A DNA stretch of 64,000 bases from Paraburkholderia sp. NMBU_R16 (GCF_013282575.1 NZ_JAAAYE010000009.1:1-64000), one strand, 5' to 3'; numbered from the stretch's first letter, positions 9,094 through 18,808 are shown. Translations and numbers: made by a program. Notes: a model not told the origin generated them from the letters alone.

Positions 9094-9443
9094 GGTCGAT
9101 GAGCGAGAGCACGGGAGATTCCACGATGCAGCTTTGGCGATGGAAGATTATACCGCTGCATATCCACGTTGGCGACGCGAAAACCCATCATGTCATGTCA
9201 TGGGATAGCGTGTCATTTCAAGAACTCATTCTCTGACGACAATCGGTTTCGATCAGACGGCGCCACGCACCGACTTATGGCGAAAATGACTGATGCGTGT
9301 GCCAAGTCGCACCCGCTTGGCGCGCACCGCCACAAGGAACGCCCGCGCGAACCGCATTTCAACGATGGCATCGTCCTTGCTTAGAACTACACGTCATGCC
9401 TTGTTATGACGAGTAGAAGAATGAAGCACTAACGGAGAGAACA
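9094..9443. other. 350-base divergent intergenic region
   Basis: This lies between the GntR gene and the cad-like gene. I see no gene. It contains a repeated TGTCATGTCAT stretch near 9190 and an inverted repeat CGTCAT-N8-ATGACG at 9392-9411. Inside that repeat is the operator-like CTTGTTATGACGAGT. Confidence 0.5.
9400..9414. promoter_or_regulatory. Candidate GntR operator (copy 1)
   Basis: CTTGTTATGACGAGT carries the imperfect dyad CTTGT-N4-ACGAG and matches 13 of 14 bases (TTGTWATGACGAGT) of the sequence before the sulfatase operon at 10218-10235. It lies 30 bases upstream of the TTG start at 9444. Sharing by two divergent-neighbour units next to a GntR gene makes it a good operator candidate. 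Confidence 0.45.
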
Positions 9444-10067
9444 TTGGACGCTTTGCCCGCCCTGATCGTCACCGCGACCGCCGCTTACGTTTCGACCAAC
9501 GTCGATGGATATGCACTGCTGATCGGATTCTTCAGCAACGAGCGTTATCGCTCGATGGAGATTGTCGCGGGGCAATTCCTCAGCATGGCGACACAGTTGG
9601 GGATATCGATCGCGGTCATGCGCTCGGGATGGGTGGCGCATTCACCATTGGTCGGTCTAGCCGGCGCCGTGCCGCTGTTCGCCGGGCTGAAGCGAATCGC
9701 GCGATTGCGCCGTCGAAACGGGCCCCGACAAGAAAATGCGGTGTGTCGGGCGAGTCCGGGTCACGGAACGTTCGGGCGCGTCGCGACGGTGACCGTTGTG
9801 ACAACTTCCGTCGCGATCGACAACGTGATGGTTTATTCGAGCGTCATCATGGACCTCGCACCGTCCCAGATGACGTTCATTGCGGGGGCGTTTGGATTGC
9901 TCACGGCATTGCTCTGTCTTTGCGCATTCTGGACCGCAGGCTCCCGCTCGTCGATCCCGGTGTTGCAGTGCGCGGCGAATCGCGTTGCACCCTTCATGGC
10001 GGTGGCTATCGGCGTGTCTTTGTTTATTCGCTTCCGTACGTTTCCGTGGATCTATTCGCTTGCATGA
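9444..10067 (+). CDS. Cadmium resistance transporter-like membrane protein (CadD family)
   Basis: This 207-aa integral membrane protein has about five to six hydrophobic segments. It begins with the CadD/Cad family pattern ALIVTATAAYVSTNVDGYALLIGFF and contains a second NDN-like element VAIDNVMVYSSVIMD. The start is TTG at 9444, preceded by CGGAGAGA. The family includes small cation or amino-acid exporters, and the substrate cannot be told. Its position between the GntR gene and the sulfur operon, with a shared operator-like site, suggests co-regulation rather than a true cadmium function. Confidence 0.6.
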   Translation: MDALPALIVTATAAYVSTNVDGYALLIGFFSNERYRSMEIVAGQFLSMATQLGISIAVMRSGWVAHSPLVGLAGAVPLFAGLKRIARLRRRNGPRQENAVCRASPGHGTFGRVATVTVVTTSVAIDNVMVYSSVIMDLAPSQMTFIAGAFGLLTALLCLCAFWTAGSRSSIPVLQCAANRVAPFMAVAIGVSLFIRFRTFPWIYSLA

Positions 10068-10217
10068 GCCGCACAAGCTTGCACCAAGCCGGAGCCGTTT
10101 CTGCACCGGCAAGCCGTGCGCGCGCGCAATCGTGAGGCGCGAGAGACGCTGAAAGAGGGCAAGTCGGCCGGTCGGTGCCCCCGGTAAACGTTGGCATACG
10201 CCTTGCATCGATTCGAC

Positions 10218-10235
10218 AACTTGTAATGACGAGTT
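10218..10235. promoter_or_regulatory. Candidate GntR operator (copy 2)
   Basis: AACTTGTAATGACGAGTT is an 18-base imperfect dyad (AACTTGT-N4-ACGAGTT) located 121 bases upstream of the binding-protein gene of the sulfatase operon. It nearly repeats the site at 9400-9414. The 288-base gap 10068-10355 holds no gene that I can see. Confidence 0.5.
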
Positions 10236-10355
10236 ATGTCCACGGAGATCGTGTCGAAGGACAGACGGTCGATGTCGACGGTTGATGTTTCTGGCTGGAT
10301 CACACGCGGGCGGAGCAGGGACCCGATTCATGTCACTCACTCTTAGGGTTACACC

Positions 10356-11798
10356 ATGCGAATCAGAGCTTTGGTAGGCCAGGCGTTGAGCAGTGCTTCG
10401 CTCGTCGCAATCGGCGCCATGCCGGCGTTCGGAGGCGCCGCGCACGCGGAAACGATCGACATCGGTATCGGCACGCAAGACACAACGACGAACACAGTCA
10501 CGGGCGGCATCGTCATCAAGCAGCTCCATCTGCTCGACAAATATTTGCCGCATACGGGAAAGTATAAGGATGTCACCTACAACGTGACGTGGCAAAACGC
10601 GACCTCCGGGCCGCCCATCACCAACGCCATGATCGCGCGCAAGCTGCAGATCGGCATGATGGGCGACTATCCGCTGCTCGTGAACGGGGCTACGGGGCAC
10701 GCAACGAACAACGATACCGAACTCGTGGCGGTCATCGCCTATAACGCGCACGGCGGCGGCAACGGCATCGTCGTACCGAAAGATTCGCCTTACTACGATT
10801 TGAGCGATCTGAAAGGCAAGCGCGTATCGGTGCCGTTCGGCTCGGCCGCGCACGGCATGCTGCTCGCCGCCTTGCAGAGCCGGCATCTGCCGAGTGACTA
10901 CTTCGCGCTCGTGAATCAGTCGCCCGAAGTGGGCAGCACGAGCATCCAGGAAAAGCGAATCGACGCTCATGCGGACTTCGTGCCGTTCGCCGAGTTGCTG
11001 CCCTATCGCGGTTTCGCGCGCAAGATCTTCGACGGCGCCGAGACGGGACAGCCGACGTTTCATGGCGTGGTGGTCCGCAAGGACTTCGGCCAGAAGTACC
11101 CCGAGATCGTGACGGCTTACATCAGGGCTTTGATGGAAGCCGACGATTGGGTCCGCCGCGATCCGGAACAGGCCGCGGAAAAGATTCAGTCGTGGACCAA
11201 GGTGGACAAGGAGGTGGCGTACATCTTCCTTGGCCCGGGCGGCATCGATACGCTCGACCCAACCATCAAGCCACGCTGGGTCGCCGCGTTGAAGGCGGAC
11301 TATGCGGTGCTCAAGAAGCTCGACATGGTGAAAGACCTCGACATCGACAAATGGGTGAACGACGCCTTCGTGCGGGAGGCTTTCAAGGAGGCCGGGCGCG
11401 ATTACGACGCGCAGCTCGCAGACTTCTCCAACTACCAGGTCCAAGGCAACGACACCGTGTGCAACGCGCCGATCGGCGATCCCTCGCAGGCGGGACAGAT
11501 CTGGGCCGCAGGCGGCAAGGTCGCTTCGTTCAGCTCCGCTGCATGCACGCTCGAAGGTGTGAACGCGTATCGCGCGCAAGGCAGGAAAGTCGATGCGGTC
11601 TATTTGATGGACAAGACGCTCGGCGTCAAGGTCTTTGCGGATGCCGCGTTCTATACGCTCGGCGCTGCAAGTGGAAAAAGACCGGACATCGGGTCATTCA
11701 TGCTCAAGCGCGATGCCGAGGCGAGCGCGAAGAACTCGGGTGAGAAAGTCGTGAGCTTTGCGCAGGCGTTGAGCGCAGTCGGCAAGGGAGGGAAGTGA
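10356..11798 (+). CDS. ABC transporter substrate-binding protein (sulfate ester/sulfonate, AtsR-like)
   Basis: This 480-aa periplasmic protein has a signal peptide (MRIRALVGQALSSASLVAIG ending near AHAE at about residue 30) and an NMT1/SsuA-like binding fold (IGMMGDYPLLVNG, LKGKRVSVPFGSAAHGMLL). It is longer than typical SsuA (about 320 aa), with a C-terminal extension. It is the first gene of the operon binding protein - permease - ATPase - sulfatase - FGE - SulP, the layout of the Pseudomonas putida atsRBCA sulfate-ester system. I therefore infer aromatic or alkyl sulfate esters as ligand. Confidence 0.8.
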   Translation: MRIRALVGQALSSASLVAIGAMPAFGGAAHAETIDIGIGTQDTTTNTVTGGIVIKQLHLLDKYLPHTGKYKDVTYNVTWQNATSGPPITNAMIARKLQIGMMGDYPLLVNGATGHATNNDTELVAVIAYNAHGGGNGIVVPKDSPYYDLSDLKGKRVSVPFGSAAHGMLLAALQSRHLPSDYFALVNQSPEVGSTSIQEKRIDAHADFVPFAELLPYRGFARKIFDGAETGQPTFHGVVVRKDFGQKYPEIVTAYIRALMEADDWVRRDPEQAAEKIQSWTKVDKEVAYIFLGPGGIDTLDPTIKPRWVAALKADYAVLKKLDMVKDLDIDKWVNDAFVREAFKEAGRDYDAQLADFSNYQVQGNDTVCNAPIGDPSQAGQIWAAGGKVASFSSAACTLEGVNAYRAQGRKVDAVYLMDKTLGVKVFADAAFYTLGAASGKRPDIGSFMLKRDAEASAKNSGEKVVSFAQALSAVGKGGK

Positions 11799-11799
11799 C

Positions 11800-12702
11800 A
11801 TGGAAGGATCCCTCGATCTCGAGATCAAGAACGGCGCATCGTCGTTGCCTGGAGAGCAACCGCCGGAAGCTGCGTCAAGTAACCGGGTCCGTAAGGGCGC
11901 CTGTGCGCCGAACGGTGCGCAAGCGCTCGCCGTGAGGCTCGTGTTCGCGATTGCTTCGCTCGGCGCGCCGTTCCTGATCTGGTACCTCGGCACGCGCTAT
12001 CGGGTTCAGTTCTATATCCGCTTTCAGGACGTGCCGACTCCACTCGACGTGTTTCATGCGGCGGTACATGTCGCCGCGTCAAGCGCGTTTTCGACGAACA
12101 TCGGCAACAGCTTGCGACGCATCTTCCTGGGCTTTTTCATCGCACTGCTTTCGGGCGTCGGATTGGGCTTGGTGATCGGGCGATATCGCATCGTGAAGCA
12201 GTTACTCATCCCGGCGATCGAAGTGCTGCGGCCGATCCCGGCGATTGCCTGGGTGCCGTTGTCGATCATGTTGTGGCCGACGACGGAATCGTCGATCGTG
12301 TTCATCACATTCATCGGCGCGTTCTATCCGATTCTGCTCAATACGGTAGATGGCGTCGAGTCGCTCGATGGCGTACTGCTGCGCGCCGGCCGCTGTCTCG
12401 GCGCGAGCGAAGCCCAACTGTTCTGGCATGTGATCTTGCCAGGCGTCCTACCCAATATCTTCACGGGGCTCGCGGTAGGCATGGGAGTGGCTTGGGTGTC
12501 GTTGATCGCGGCCGAGATGATCGCGGGGCAGTACGGCGTCGGCTACTACACGTGGGAGGCCTATTCGCTCGTCAACTATCCGGCGATCGTCCTCGGCATG
12601 ATCACGATCGGCTCCCTTGGCCTCATATGCAGCGGCGCGATCCGTCTCGTCGGGCAGTTCTCGATGCCCTGGCTCGCATCCGTCAACGGAGCGCGCAAAT
12701 GA
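11800..12702 (+). CDS. ABC transporter permease (AtsB/SsuC-like)
   Basis: This 300-aa inner-membrane protein has six predicted helices and the binding-protein-dependent transport signature in the region EAQLFWHVILPGVLPNIFTG (EAA loop contacting the ATPase). An unusual polar N-terminal extension of about 45 residues precedes the first helix. It starts 2 bases after the stop of the binding-protein gene, and its TGA overlaps the ATG of the ATPase gene (ATGA). With those two it forms the importer for sulfur esters. Confidence 0.85.
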   Translation: MEGSLDLEIKNGASSLPGEQPPEAASSNRVRKGACAPNGAQALAVRLVFAIASLGAPFLIWYLGTRYRVQFYIRFQDVPTPLDVFHAAVHVAASSAFSTNIGNSLRRIFLGFFIALLSGVGLGLVIGRYRIVKQLLIPAIEVLRPIPAIAWVPLSIMLWPTTESSIVFITFIGAFYPILLNTVDGVESLDGVLLRAGRCLGASEAQLFWHVILPGVLPNIFTGLAVGMGVAWVSLIAAEMIAGQYGVGYYTWEAYSLVNYPAIVLGMITIGSLGLICSGAIRLVGQFSMPWLASVNGARK

Positions 12703-13559
12703 GCAACGCAAACAAAGGCCGCATCGAGTGCCGCAACGTCGGCGTCGTGTTCGGCTCGGGCAACGCCGAGACCGAAGCAGTCAAGGACGTATCGCTGACC
12801 GTCGAGCCGCATGAGTTCGTTTCGTTGATCGGTCCATCGGGCTGTGGCAAGTCCTCTTTGCTGAGCATCGCGGCGGGCTTTACGAAGCCGACGCGAGGCA
12901 CGGTCACGCTTGACGGCGTACTCATCAAAAAGCCCGGCGCGGAACGCGGCGTGGTGTTTCAGCAGTATTCGCTATTCCCTTGGCTGCGCGTGCGAGAGAA
13001 CGTCGAGTTCGGCCTGAAGATGGCAGGCGTCTCGCGTGCCAAACGCGAAAGCACTGCCCGCACGCTGCTGGGACTTGCGGGGCTGCTGGCTTTCGAAAAC
13101 CACTATCCGGATCAATTGTCGGGGGGCATGAAGCAGCGCATCGGCATCGTGCGCGCGCTTGCGGCGAACCCACAGGTGTTGCTCATGGACGAACCGTTCG
13201 GCGCGCTCGACACGCAAACGCGGACCGTCATGCAGGAGATCCTGACGAACATGTGGCAGCGCTTTCGGTTGTCGGTGCTGTTCATCACGCATGACATCGA
13301 GGAAGCCGTCTTCCTGTCGGACCGCATCTACGTGATGACGGCGCGGCCTGGGCGCATCAAGACTGAAATACACGTGCCGCTGCCGCGTCCGCGTTCGCCA
13401 GCGATGCTGAATACGCCCGAATTCATCGAATTGGTCCGTCGCCTGAAAGACCTGATTCGCGAGGAATCGCTCGCCGCGATGGGATCCGAACTCGGGCCGG
13501 GCGGCGTCGAGGGTTTCAGTATGGAGATGGGACCGAACGGCGTCGAAGAGATGCTCTGA
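12699..13559 (+). CDS. ABC transporter ATP-binding protein (AtsC/SsuB-like)
   Basis: This 286-aa ATPase has Walker A GPSGCGKSS, a Q-loop FQQYSLFPW, signature LSGGMKQR, Walker B VLLMDEPFGALD and switch His in ITHDIEEA. A C-terminal glycine/methionine-rich tail (GPGGVEGFSMEMGPNGVEEM) contains an odd near-repeat of unknown role. The ATG at 12699 overlaps the permease stop; longer upstream frames are shadows. It energises import through the adjacent permease. Confidence 0.88.
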   Translation: MSNANKGRIECRNVGVVFGSGNAETEAVKDVSLTVEPHEFVSLIGPSGCGKSSLLSIAAGFTKPTRGTVTLDGVLIKKPGAERGVVFQQYSLFPWLRVRENVEFGLKMAGVSRAKRESTARTLLGLAGLLAFENHYPDQLSGGMKQRIGIVRALAANPQVLLMDEPFGALDTQTRTVMQEILTNMWQRFRLSVLFITHDIEEAVFLSDRIYVMTARPGRIKTEIHVPLPRPRSPAMLNTPEFIELVRRLKDLIREESLAAMGSELGPGGVEGFSMEMGPNGVEEML

Positions 13560-13656
13560 TCCTGTCAAGCCAGCATTTGGAGCAGTAAGACACCACGCGA
13601 AAAGCGTCCCTAACCGAGGGCGGGGGATAACGTTCTCGATCCGATGGAGTTTTGCA

Positions 13657-15024
13657 ATGAGCAAGAAACCGAACATCCTGTTCTTCCACGTCGACAATCT
13701 GGGTATGGGGGAACTCGGCTGCTACGGCGGCGGCAAACTGCGCGGCGCGGATACCAAGCGTATCGATGCCTTCTGCAAGGAGGGCACCAAACTCACGCAC
13801 TACGTGGTCGAGCCGCAATGCACGCCGACACGTTCAGCGTTGATGACGGGCCGCTACCCGATCCGTTCCGGCAATCACACGATTGCGCTGGGGGGCAACG
13901 GGGGCGGCCTCGTGACCTGGGAGGTCACCATCGCCGAACTGCTCGCGCAAGGGGGATACAAGTCCTCGTGCCTCGGAAAATGGCACATCGGCGCGGAAGA
14001 CGGGCGTTTCCCGACCGATCACGGTTTCGACGAATGGTACGGCCCATTGCGTACTTATGACGAGTGCATGTGGTTGGAGGATCCCCACTACGTGCCCGAG
14101 CGCGATGGCTACTCTCACATGCACGAGGGCTTCAAGGGCAAGGGCGCGAGGCCGCTGCTCGACGAGCAGCTCACGATGGCAACCAAGAAGACCTGCGATC
14201 TCGAGTATCAGAAGCGCGGAATAGACTTCATGCAGCGTTGCGTGAAAAACGACGAGCCGTTCTTCCTTTACTTCAATCACTCGCTGATGCATTTCCCGAT
14301 GTCGCCGCGCGACGAGTTCGTCGGCAAGAGCACCAACGGTGAATGGGGCGATTGCCTGCTGATGCTCGATCACGATTTCGGCGTGCTGCTCGATGAACTC
14401 GACCGTCTCGGCGTGGCGGACGACACGATCGTCATCTTGTGCGGCGACAATGGCGCGGAGGATCATTTGGCAGGCCGCGGCACCGGCGGATTCTTCGACG
14501 GCTCGTACTTCAGTTCGGCGGAAGGCGGCATCCGCACGCCGCTACTCGCGCGCTGGCCGGGCCGCATTCCGGCGGGCGTGGAGAGCAACGAGATGGTCCA
14601 CGTCACCGATCTTTTCACGACGCTGCTCAAGTTCGCGGGAAGCGACACGCCGAAGGACCGGCTCATCGATGGTAAGGACCAGACCGCGTTTTTCCTCGGT
14701 GAACAAGCGACCTCGAACCGCGAGTCGTGCATGGTATGGCTCAAGGATGAACTGCATGCGGTGAAGTGGAAAGACTTCAAGATCAACTTCAAGCGCCAAC
14801 AGCATTTTCACGACCCCGAGCTGCCGCTCGGCTTCGCGCGCATCACGCATCTGCAGGAAGATCCCAAGGAACGCGAGGCGGTCAATCAGCGCTACGTGCG
14901 GTGGTGGGTGATGCAGCACGCGCATCGCGTCGTACGGGAGTTCGAGGACAGCGTGAAACAGGAGGCGCTGATTCCGCCGGGCTCCGAGCTCGACTTCGTG
15001 CCGAAGTCGGTCTTCAACGCGTAA
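13657..15024 (+). CDS. Cys-type sulfatase (arylsulfatase)
   Basis: This 455-aa alkaline-phosphatase-superfamily sulfatase hydrolyses sulfate esters to release inorganic sulfate. The sulfatase signature C-T-P-T-R at residues 55-59 (CTPTRSALMTGRYP) carries the cysteine that must be oxidised to formylglycine. The metal-binding N-terminal segment NILFFHVDNLG and the GKWHIG motif are present. There is no signal peptide, so it acts in the cytoplasm on imported esters. The gene immediately downstream encodes the matching formylglycine-generating enzyme. Substrate preference is not visible from sequence. Confidence 0.9.
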   Translation: MSKKPNILFFHVDNLGMGELGCYGGGKLRGADTKRIDAFCKEGTKLTHYVVEPQCTPTRSALMTGRYPIRSGNHTIALGGNGGGLVTWEVTIAELLAQGGYKSSCLGKWHIGAEDGRFPTDHGFDEWYGPLRTYDECMWLEDPHYVPERDGYSHMHEGFKGKGARPLLDEQLTMATKKTCDLEYQKRGIDFMQRCVKNDEPFFLYFNHSLMHFPMSPRDEFVGKSTNGEWGDCLLMLDHDFGVLLDELDRLGVADDTIVILCGDNGAEDHLAGRGTGGFFDGSYFSSAEGGIRTPLLARWPGRIPAGVESNEMVHVTDLFTTLLKFAGSDTPKDRLIDGKDQTAFFLGEQATSNRESCMVWLKDELHAVKWKDFKINFKRQQHFHDPELPLGFARITHLQEDPKEREAVNQRYVRWWVMQHAHRVVREFEDSVKQEALIPPGSELDFVPKSVFNA

Positions 15025-15043
15025 CGCCACGGGCGCGCCGATC

Positions 15044-16000
15044 ATGGACATCAAACCCGAGAAGCCCGCATGCTGCTGCTCCGCGAAAGCGGCGGCGCCC
15101 GCCATGAACGCCGTTCGCACCGAAGGCATGGTGTGGATCAGAGGCGGCGACTTCACGATGGGCTCCGATGTTTTTTATCGCGAGGAACGTCCGGCGCGGC
15201 GCGCCGCTGCGCCGGATTTTTGGATCGACGCGCACCCGGTGACAAACGCGCAGTTCGCTGCTTTCGTCGATGCGACCGGCTACGTCACGCTCGCGGAGCG
15301 GCAGCCCGATCCGGCGTTGTATCCCGACGCCGACCTGGCGCTTCTGTGCCCCGGCTCCTTGGTTTTCACGCAGCCGCAATCGCGGGTGACCTTGCACGAC
15401 TTTCGGCAATGGTGGGCCTATGTGCCGGGCGCGTGCTGGCGGCACCCGCAAGGGCCGGGCACCGATCTGGGCGGTCTGGCCGACCATCCGGTCGTGCATG
15501 TGTCGTTCGCGGACGCGAGCGCCTACGCGGCATGGGCAGGGAAGTCTTTGCCGAACGAGATCGAGTGGGAGTATGCGGCCCGCGGCGGCCTCGATGGTGC
15601 GGTGTATCCCTGGGGCGATGAATTCGCGCCCGAGGGTCTGCAGATGGCGAATACGTGGCAAGGCGAATTTCCGTGGAGCAACGCTGCGCTCGATGGCTTT
15701 GAACGCACTTCGCCGGTGAAGTCGTTCCCGCCGAATGGTTATGGGCTTTACGACGTCGCGGGCAACGTGTGGGAGTGGACCGTGACCCGCTACGGCCAGC
15801 CGCCTGGCGTCGCGGATGTGAAGTCGTGCTGCATCCCGTCGACGGGCTCCGACGCTCCGGACGTGCGCAATGTGGTGAAGGGCGGATCGCATTTATGCGC
15901 GCCGGGCTATTGCCTGCGCTACCGGCCTGCGGCACGTCAGGGCCAGACGCTCGATACGTCGACCAGCCATATCGGCTTTCGATGCATCGTGCGGACGTGA
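15044..16000 (+). CDS. Formylglycine-generating enzyme
   Basis: This 318-aa SUMF1/FGE-type oxidase converts the active-site cysteine of the adjacent sulfatase to formylglycine. The C-terminal catalytic core GGSHLCAPGYCLRYRPAAR carries both redox/copper cysteines (C285 and C290), matching the human Cys336/Cys341 pair, and ends with SHIGFRC. FGE landmarks [27 protein letters not shown] and NVWEWT are present. An N-terminal CCC run (residues about 7-9) is unusual. It starts 20 bases after the sulfatase stop, so the two are probably co-translated. Confidence 0.92.
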   Translation: MDIKPEKPACCCSAKAAAPAMNAVRTEGMVWIRGGDFTMGSDVFYREERPARRAAAPDFWIDAHPVTNAQFAAFVDATGYVTLAERQPDPALYPDADLALLCPGSLVFTQPQSRVTLHDFRQWWAYVPGACWRHPQGPGTDLGGLADHPVVHVSFADASAYAAWAGKSLPNEIEWEYAARGGLDGAVYPWGDEFAPEGLQMANTWQGEFPWSNAALDGFERTSPVKSFPPNGYGLYDVAGNVWEWTVTRYGQPPGVADVKSCCIPSTGSDAPDVRNVVKGGSHLCAPGYCLRYRPAARQGQTLDTSTSHIGFRCIVRT

Positions 16001-16068
16001 TCCGTTCGCGGCGCTCCACACGCGATGACGTGTGCCGCGTCTTATGTCTCAAACAACCGAGTACCGAC

Positions 16069-17571
16069 ATGACACATCCTGTGAGCAGGATCGATACGCC
16101 GCGCGCCGAGTCGCGCGTTGCATTGCCCGCGTCGCGCGCCGAACTGCGGCGCGAAATCCTCGCGGGCGTGATGACGAGCCTCGCGCTGATCCCCGAGGTC
16201 ATCTCCTTCTCGTTTATCTCGGGGGTCGAGCCGTATTCCGCGCTCTTTGCCTCTGTGGTGCTGCTTCTCGTTACATCGCTGTTCGGGGGGCGGCCCGCGA
16301 TGGTCACGGCGGCGGCGGGCTCGGTGGCGCTCGTCGTCGGCCCGATGGTTCGCGCGCATGGCGCAGGCTACATTTTGCCGGCGGTGCTGCTCGGCGGGAC
16401 GGTCCAGGTGGCATTCGGCTTGATGGGCTTCTCGCGTATCGTGCGCGTCATTCCGCGGTCGGTGATGCTCGGCTTCGTCAACGCGCTGGGCATTCTGATT
16501 TTTTGTGCACAGCTGCCGCACGTGATCGACGAGCCATTCGAGGTATATGTGGTCTTCGCGATCACGCTCGCTATCGTGCTGGTCGGCCCGCGATTCTTGC
16601 GATCCGTGCCTTCTCCGCTGATCGCGATCGTGGTCGCGACCGGCATTGCCGTCGGGCTGCAATGGAGCGTGCCGACAGTCAGCGGTGCGCATCCCGGCCG
16701 AGCGGAGTTGCCGGGGCTCACGGCATGGACAGTACCGCTCGACTTGAGTACGCTGACGATCGTATGGCAGACCGCGACGAGCATCGCGTTCGTGGGGTTG
16801 CTGGAAACCTTGCTGACGGCCAAACTCGTCGACGAAATGACGCAGACGCGCTCCAACAAGGGGCGCGAATCTTGGGCGCTCGGGCTCGGCAATCTTTGCG
16901 CGGGGGCGTTCGGCGGGATCGCGGGTTGCGCGATGATCGGCCAGACGGTGGTGAACGTCGGTATCGGGCGCGCGCGCACGCGCGTCTCCACGCTCGCCGC
17001 TGCATTCACACTGCTTTTGCTCATGACCGGGCTAAGCCCGGTCATGGCGCGTATCCCGACGGCCGCCCTTGCCGCGGTGATGATGGTTGTGGCGGTGAAG
17101 ACCGTCGATTGGCACAGCTTGCGCCCCGCTACGTTAAAGCGGATGCCGCTGATGGAAACGTCGGTGATGTTTGTCTCCGTCGCGTTGACCGTGTATACCG
17201 GCAATCTTGCTCTTGGGGTGCTGGGCGGCGTGCTGCTGGCGATGGTGTTGTTCGCGCGCCGCGTCGCGCATGTCATCAGTACCACGCGCGCCACGTCCGC
17301 CGACGGACAAAGCGTGCGTTACGAGGTGCACGGTCCGCTATTCTTCGGCAGCAGCAACGATCTCGTGGACCGCTTCGAGTACGCGACCGATCCGCGCTCG
17401 GTGGTCATCGATTTCTCGAAGTCGCAGATCTGGGACGCATCGACGGTGGCCGCGCTCGATTCCATCCAGATGAAGTATCGGCAGCACGACATCGCCGTGG
17501 CGTTCACCGGGCTAGACGAACGAAGTCGCGCGTTCCACGCACGACTCAGCGGTAATCTTAACGTCAGCTGA
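16069..17571 (+). CDS. SulP-family sulfate/anion transporter with STAS domain
   Basis: This 500-aa membrane protein has an SLC26/SulP transport domain (LALIPEVISFSFISGVEP, AAGSVALVVGPMV, GNLCAGAFGGIAGCAMIGQT) and a C-terminal STAS domain (LFFGSSNDLVDRFE, VVIDFSKSQIWDASTVAALD). The ATG at 16069 is preferred over longer frames that overlap the FGE gene. As the last gene of the sulfatase operon it could import sulfate or export excess sulfate released by the cytoplasmic sulfatase; direction is inference. Confidence 0.85.
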   Translation: MTHPVSRIDTPRAESRVALPASRAELRREILAGVMTSLALIPEVISFSFISGVEPYSALFASVVLLLVTSLFGGRPAMVTAAAGSVALVVGPMVRAHGAGYILPAVLLGGTVQVAFGLMGFSRIVRVIPRSVMLGFVNALGILIFCAQLPHVIDEPFEVYVVFAITLAIVLVGPRFLRSVPSPLIAIVVATGIAVGLQWSVPTVSGAHPGRAELPGLTAWTVPLDLSTLTIVWQTATSIAFVGLLETLLTAKLVDEMTQTRSNKGRESWALGLGNLCAGAFGGIAGCAMIGQTVVNVGIGRARTRVSTLAAAFTLLLLMTGLSPVMARIPTAALAAVMMVVAVKTVDWHSLRPATLKRMPLMETSVMFVSVALTVYTGNLALGVLGGVLLAMVLFARRVAHVISTTRATSADGQSVRYEVHGPLFFGSSNDLVDRFEYATDPRSVVIDFSKSQIWDASTVAALDSIQMKYRQHDIAVAFTGLDERSRAFHARLSGNLNVS

Positions 17572-17647
17572 GGGGGCGCGTTGGTGACCCAGTTGCCGAT
17601 ATGTTTTTGCCGAAGACGACAGCCGACGGCGCGCTCGCGCTCGCCGC

Positions 17648-18808
17648 TCACTTCATATCGCGCGCCACGCGAAAACCATTTGCCGTATAGCGGACGCTGC
17701 CGTCGTACTTGAAGCGTGTCGACGACAGCATATACCCCGCGCCGTCGAGCCAGGAGCCGCCGCGAATGACGCGCGATTGGCAAAACGGGTCTTCCCATGA
17801 CCGCCCGTCGGACGGCGCGTTCTTGTACGAGCTATGCCAGCAATCGCTGACCCATTCCCATACGCCGCCATTCATGTCGTAAAAACCGAGCGGGTTGGGG
17901 GCGAACGATCCGACGTCGACCGGCGAATCGGCGCGCCATGGCGGGCCGCAGTCCTTGCAGTTCGCGTGGCCCTTGCTCATCGCATCGCCCCACCAGTAGC
18001 GCGTCGTCGTGCCGCCGCGCGCTGCGTATTCCCATTCGGCTTCGGTCGGCAGCCGATAGGGCTTGCCGGTCGTTTTCGTGAGCCACTTCAGATATTGCTG
18101 CGCGTCGTCCCAACTTACGTCATGCACAGGTGCGTTCGGAATCTGCGCGCCCTCGCTCGCAGGGCGTTGGCATGCGCCGGCGGCGACACACGTGTTCCAT
18201 TGGGCGACCGTGACCGGGTATTTGGCAAGCGCGAAGCGATGAGCGATCGTCACCCGATGGGCCGGCTTTTCCGATGGGTCGTCGGAATTGTTGCCCATCG
18301 TGAATGTGCCGGAATCGACCTCGATCAGAGCCGGGCAAGTGGCGCAGTCCCTTATCTCATGGCTTGCCGGCAATGCCGGTGAGCGCGGCGGCATCGCGGC
18401 CGTAGGCGGTGCGGCCACGGGCGGGGACGCGGGTCGCGAGTAGGTCTGCCCGGGCGATGCAGGCGGTGACGTTGCCGATGGCGGCGGCGAGGGCGGCGGC
18501 GAGGGCGGCGGCGAGGGCGGCTGCCCGGCGTTCTGTCGGGCCGCCGGCGACTGCCCTGGGGGGGTCGCGGAAGCCGCCGCACGCAGGCGGGCGATCCGCG
18601 CCTGCGCGAGCGGAGCGAAACGGCCGTTCGGATAGGCCTTCAGGTACGCTTCATAGTCGCCCGCGTAAGTGCTGTCCTTGATCGAATCCCAGAACGTGAT
18701 TTCGTACTGCTCCGCGCTGTCTTTCGGCAGCACCCCTGCGCCGGACCATCCAGGCCCCGCAGCCAATGTCGACGCGATGAGGCCTAGGAAGACGAGTCGT
18801 CGCCACAT
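17648..18808 (-). CDS. Secreted SUMF1/FGE-sulfatase-domain protein without catalytic cysteines
   Basis: This 386-aa protein has a signal peptide ([20 protein letters not shown]), a short tetratricopeptide-like segment ([21 protein letters not shown]), a Pro/Ser/Ala-rich linker (about residues 85-140) and a SUMF1 domain ([20 protein letters not shown] to the end). The position of the FGE cysteines reads [17 protein letters not shown], so it is not an FGE. Start 18808 is chosen because GAGGAG lies 7 bases upstream. Such domains accompany Ser/Thr-kinase signalling loci, including T6SS, and this one borders the kinase/FHA peptide-export region. A link to it is inference. Confidence 0.75.
   Translation of the reverse strand: MWRRLVFLGLIASTLAAGPGWSGAGVLPKDSAEQYEITFWDSIKDSTYAGDYEAYLKAYPNGRFAPLAQARIARLRAAASATPPGQSPAARQNAGQPPSPPPSPPPSPPPSATSPPASPGQTYSRPASPPVAAPPTAAMPPRSPALPASHEIRDCATCPALIEVDSGTFTMGNNSDDPSEKPAHRVTIAHRFALAKYPVTVAQWNTCVAAGACQRPASEGAQIPNAPVHDVSWDDAQQYLKWLTKTTGKPYRLPTEAEWEYAARGGTTTRYWWGDAMSKGHANCKDCGPPWRADSPVDVGSFAPNPLGFYDMNGGVWEWVSDCWHSSYKNAPSDGRSWEDPFCQSRVIRGGSWLDGAGYMLSSTRFKYDGSVRYTANGFRVARDMK

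Noticed and set aside
9657-11579. 640-codon minus-strand frame opposite the cad and binding-protein genes
   Set aside because: High-GC antisense artefact; the plus strand has a signal peptide and binding-protein motifs.
17648-18808. Annotation as a formylglycine-generating enzyme
   Set aside because: The catalytic cysteine pair is replaced ([12 protein letters not shown]); only the fold is shared.
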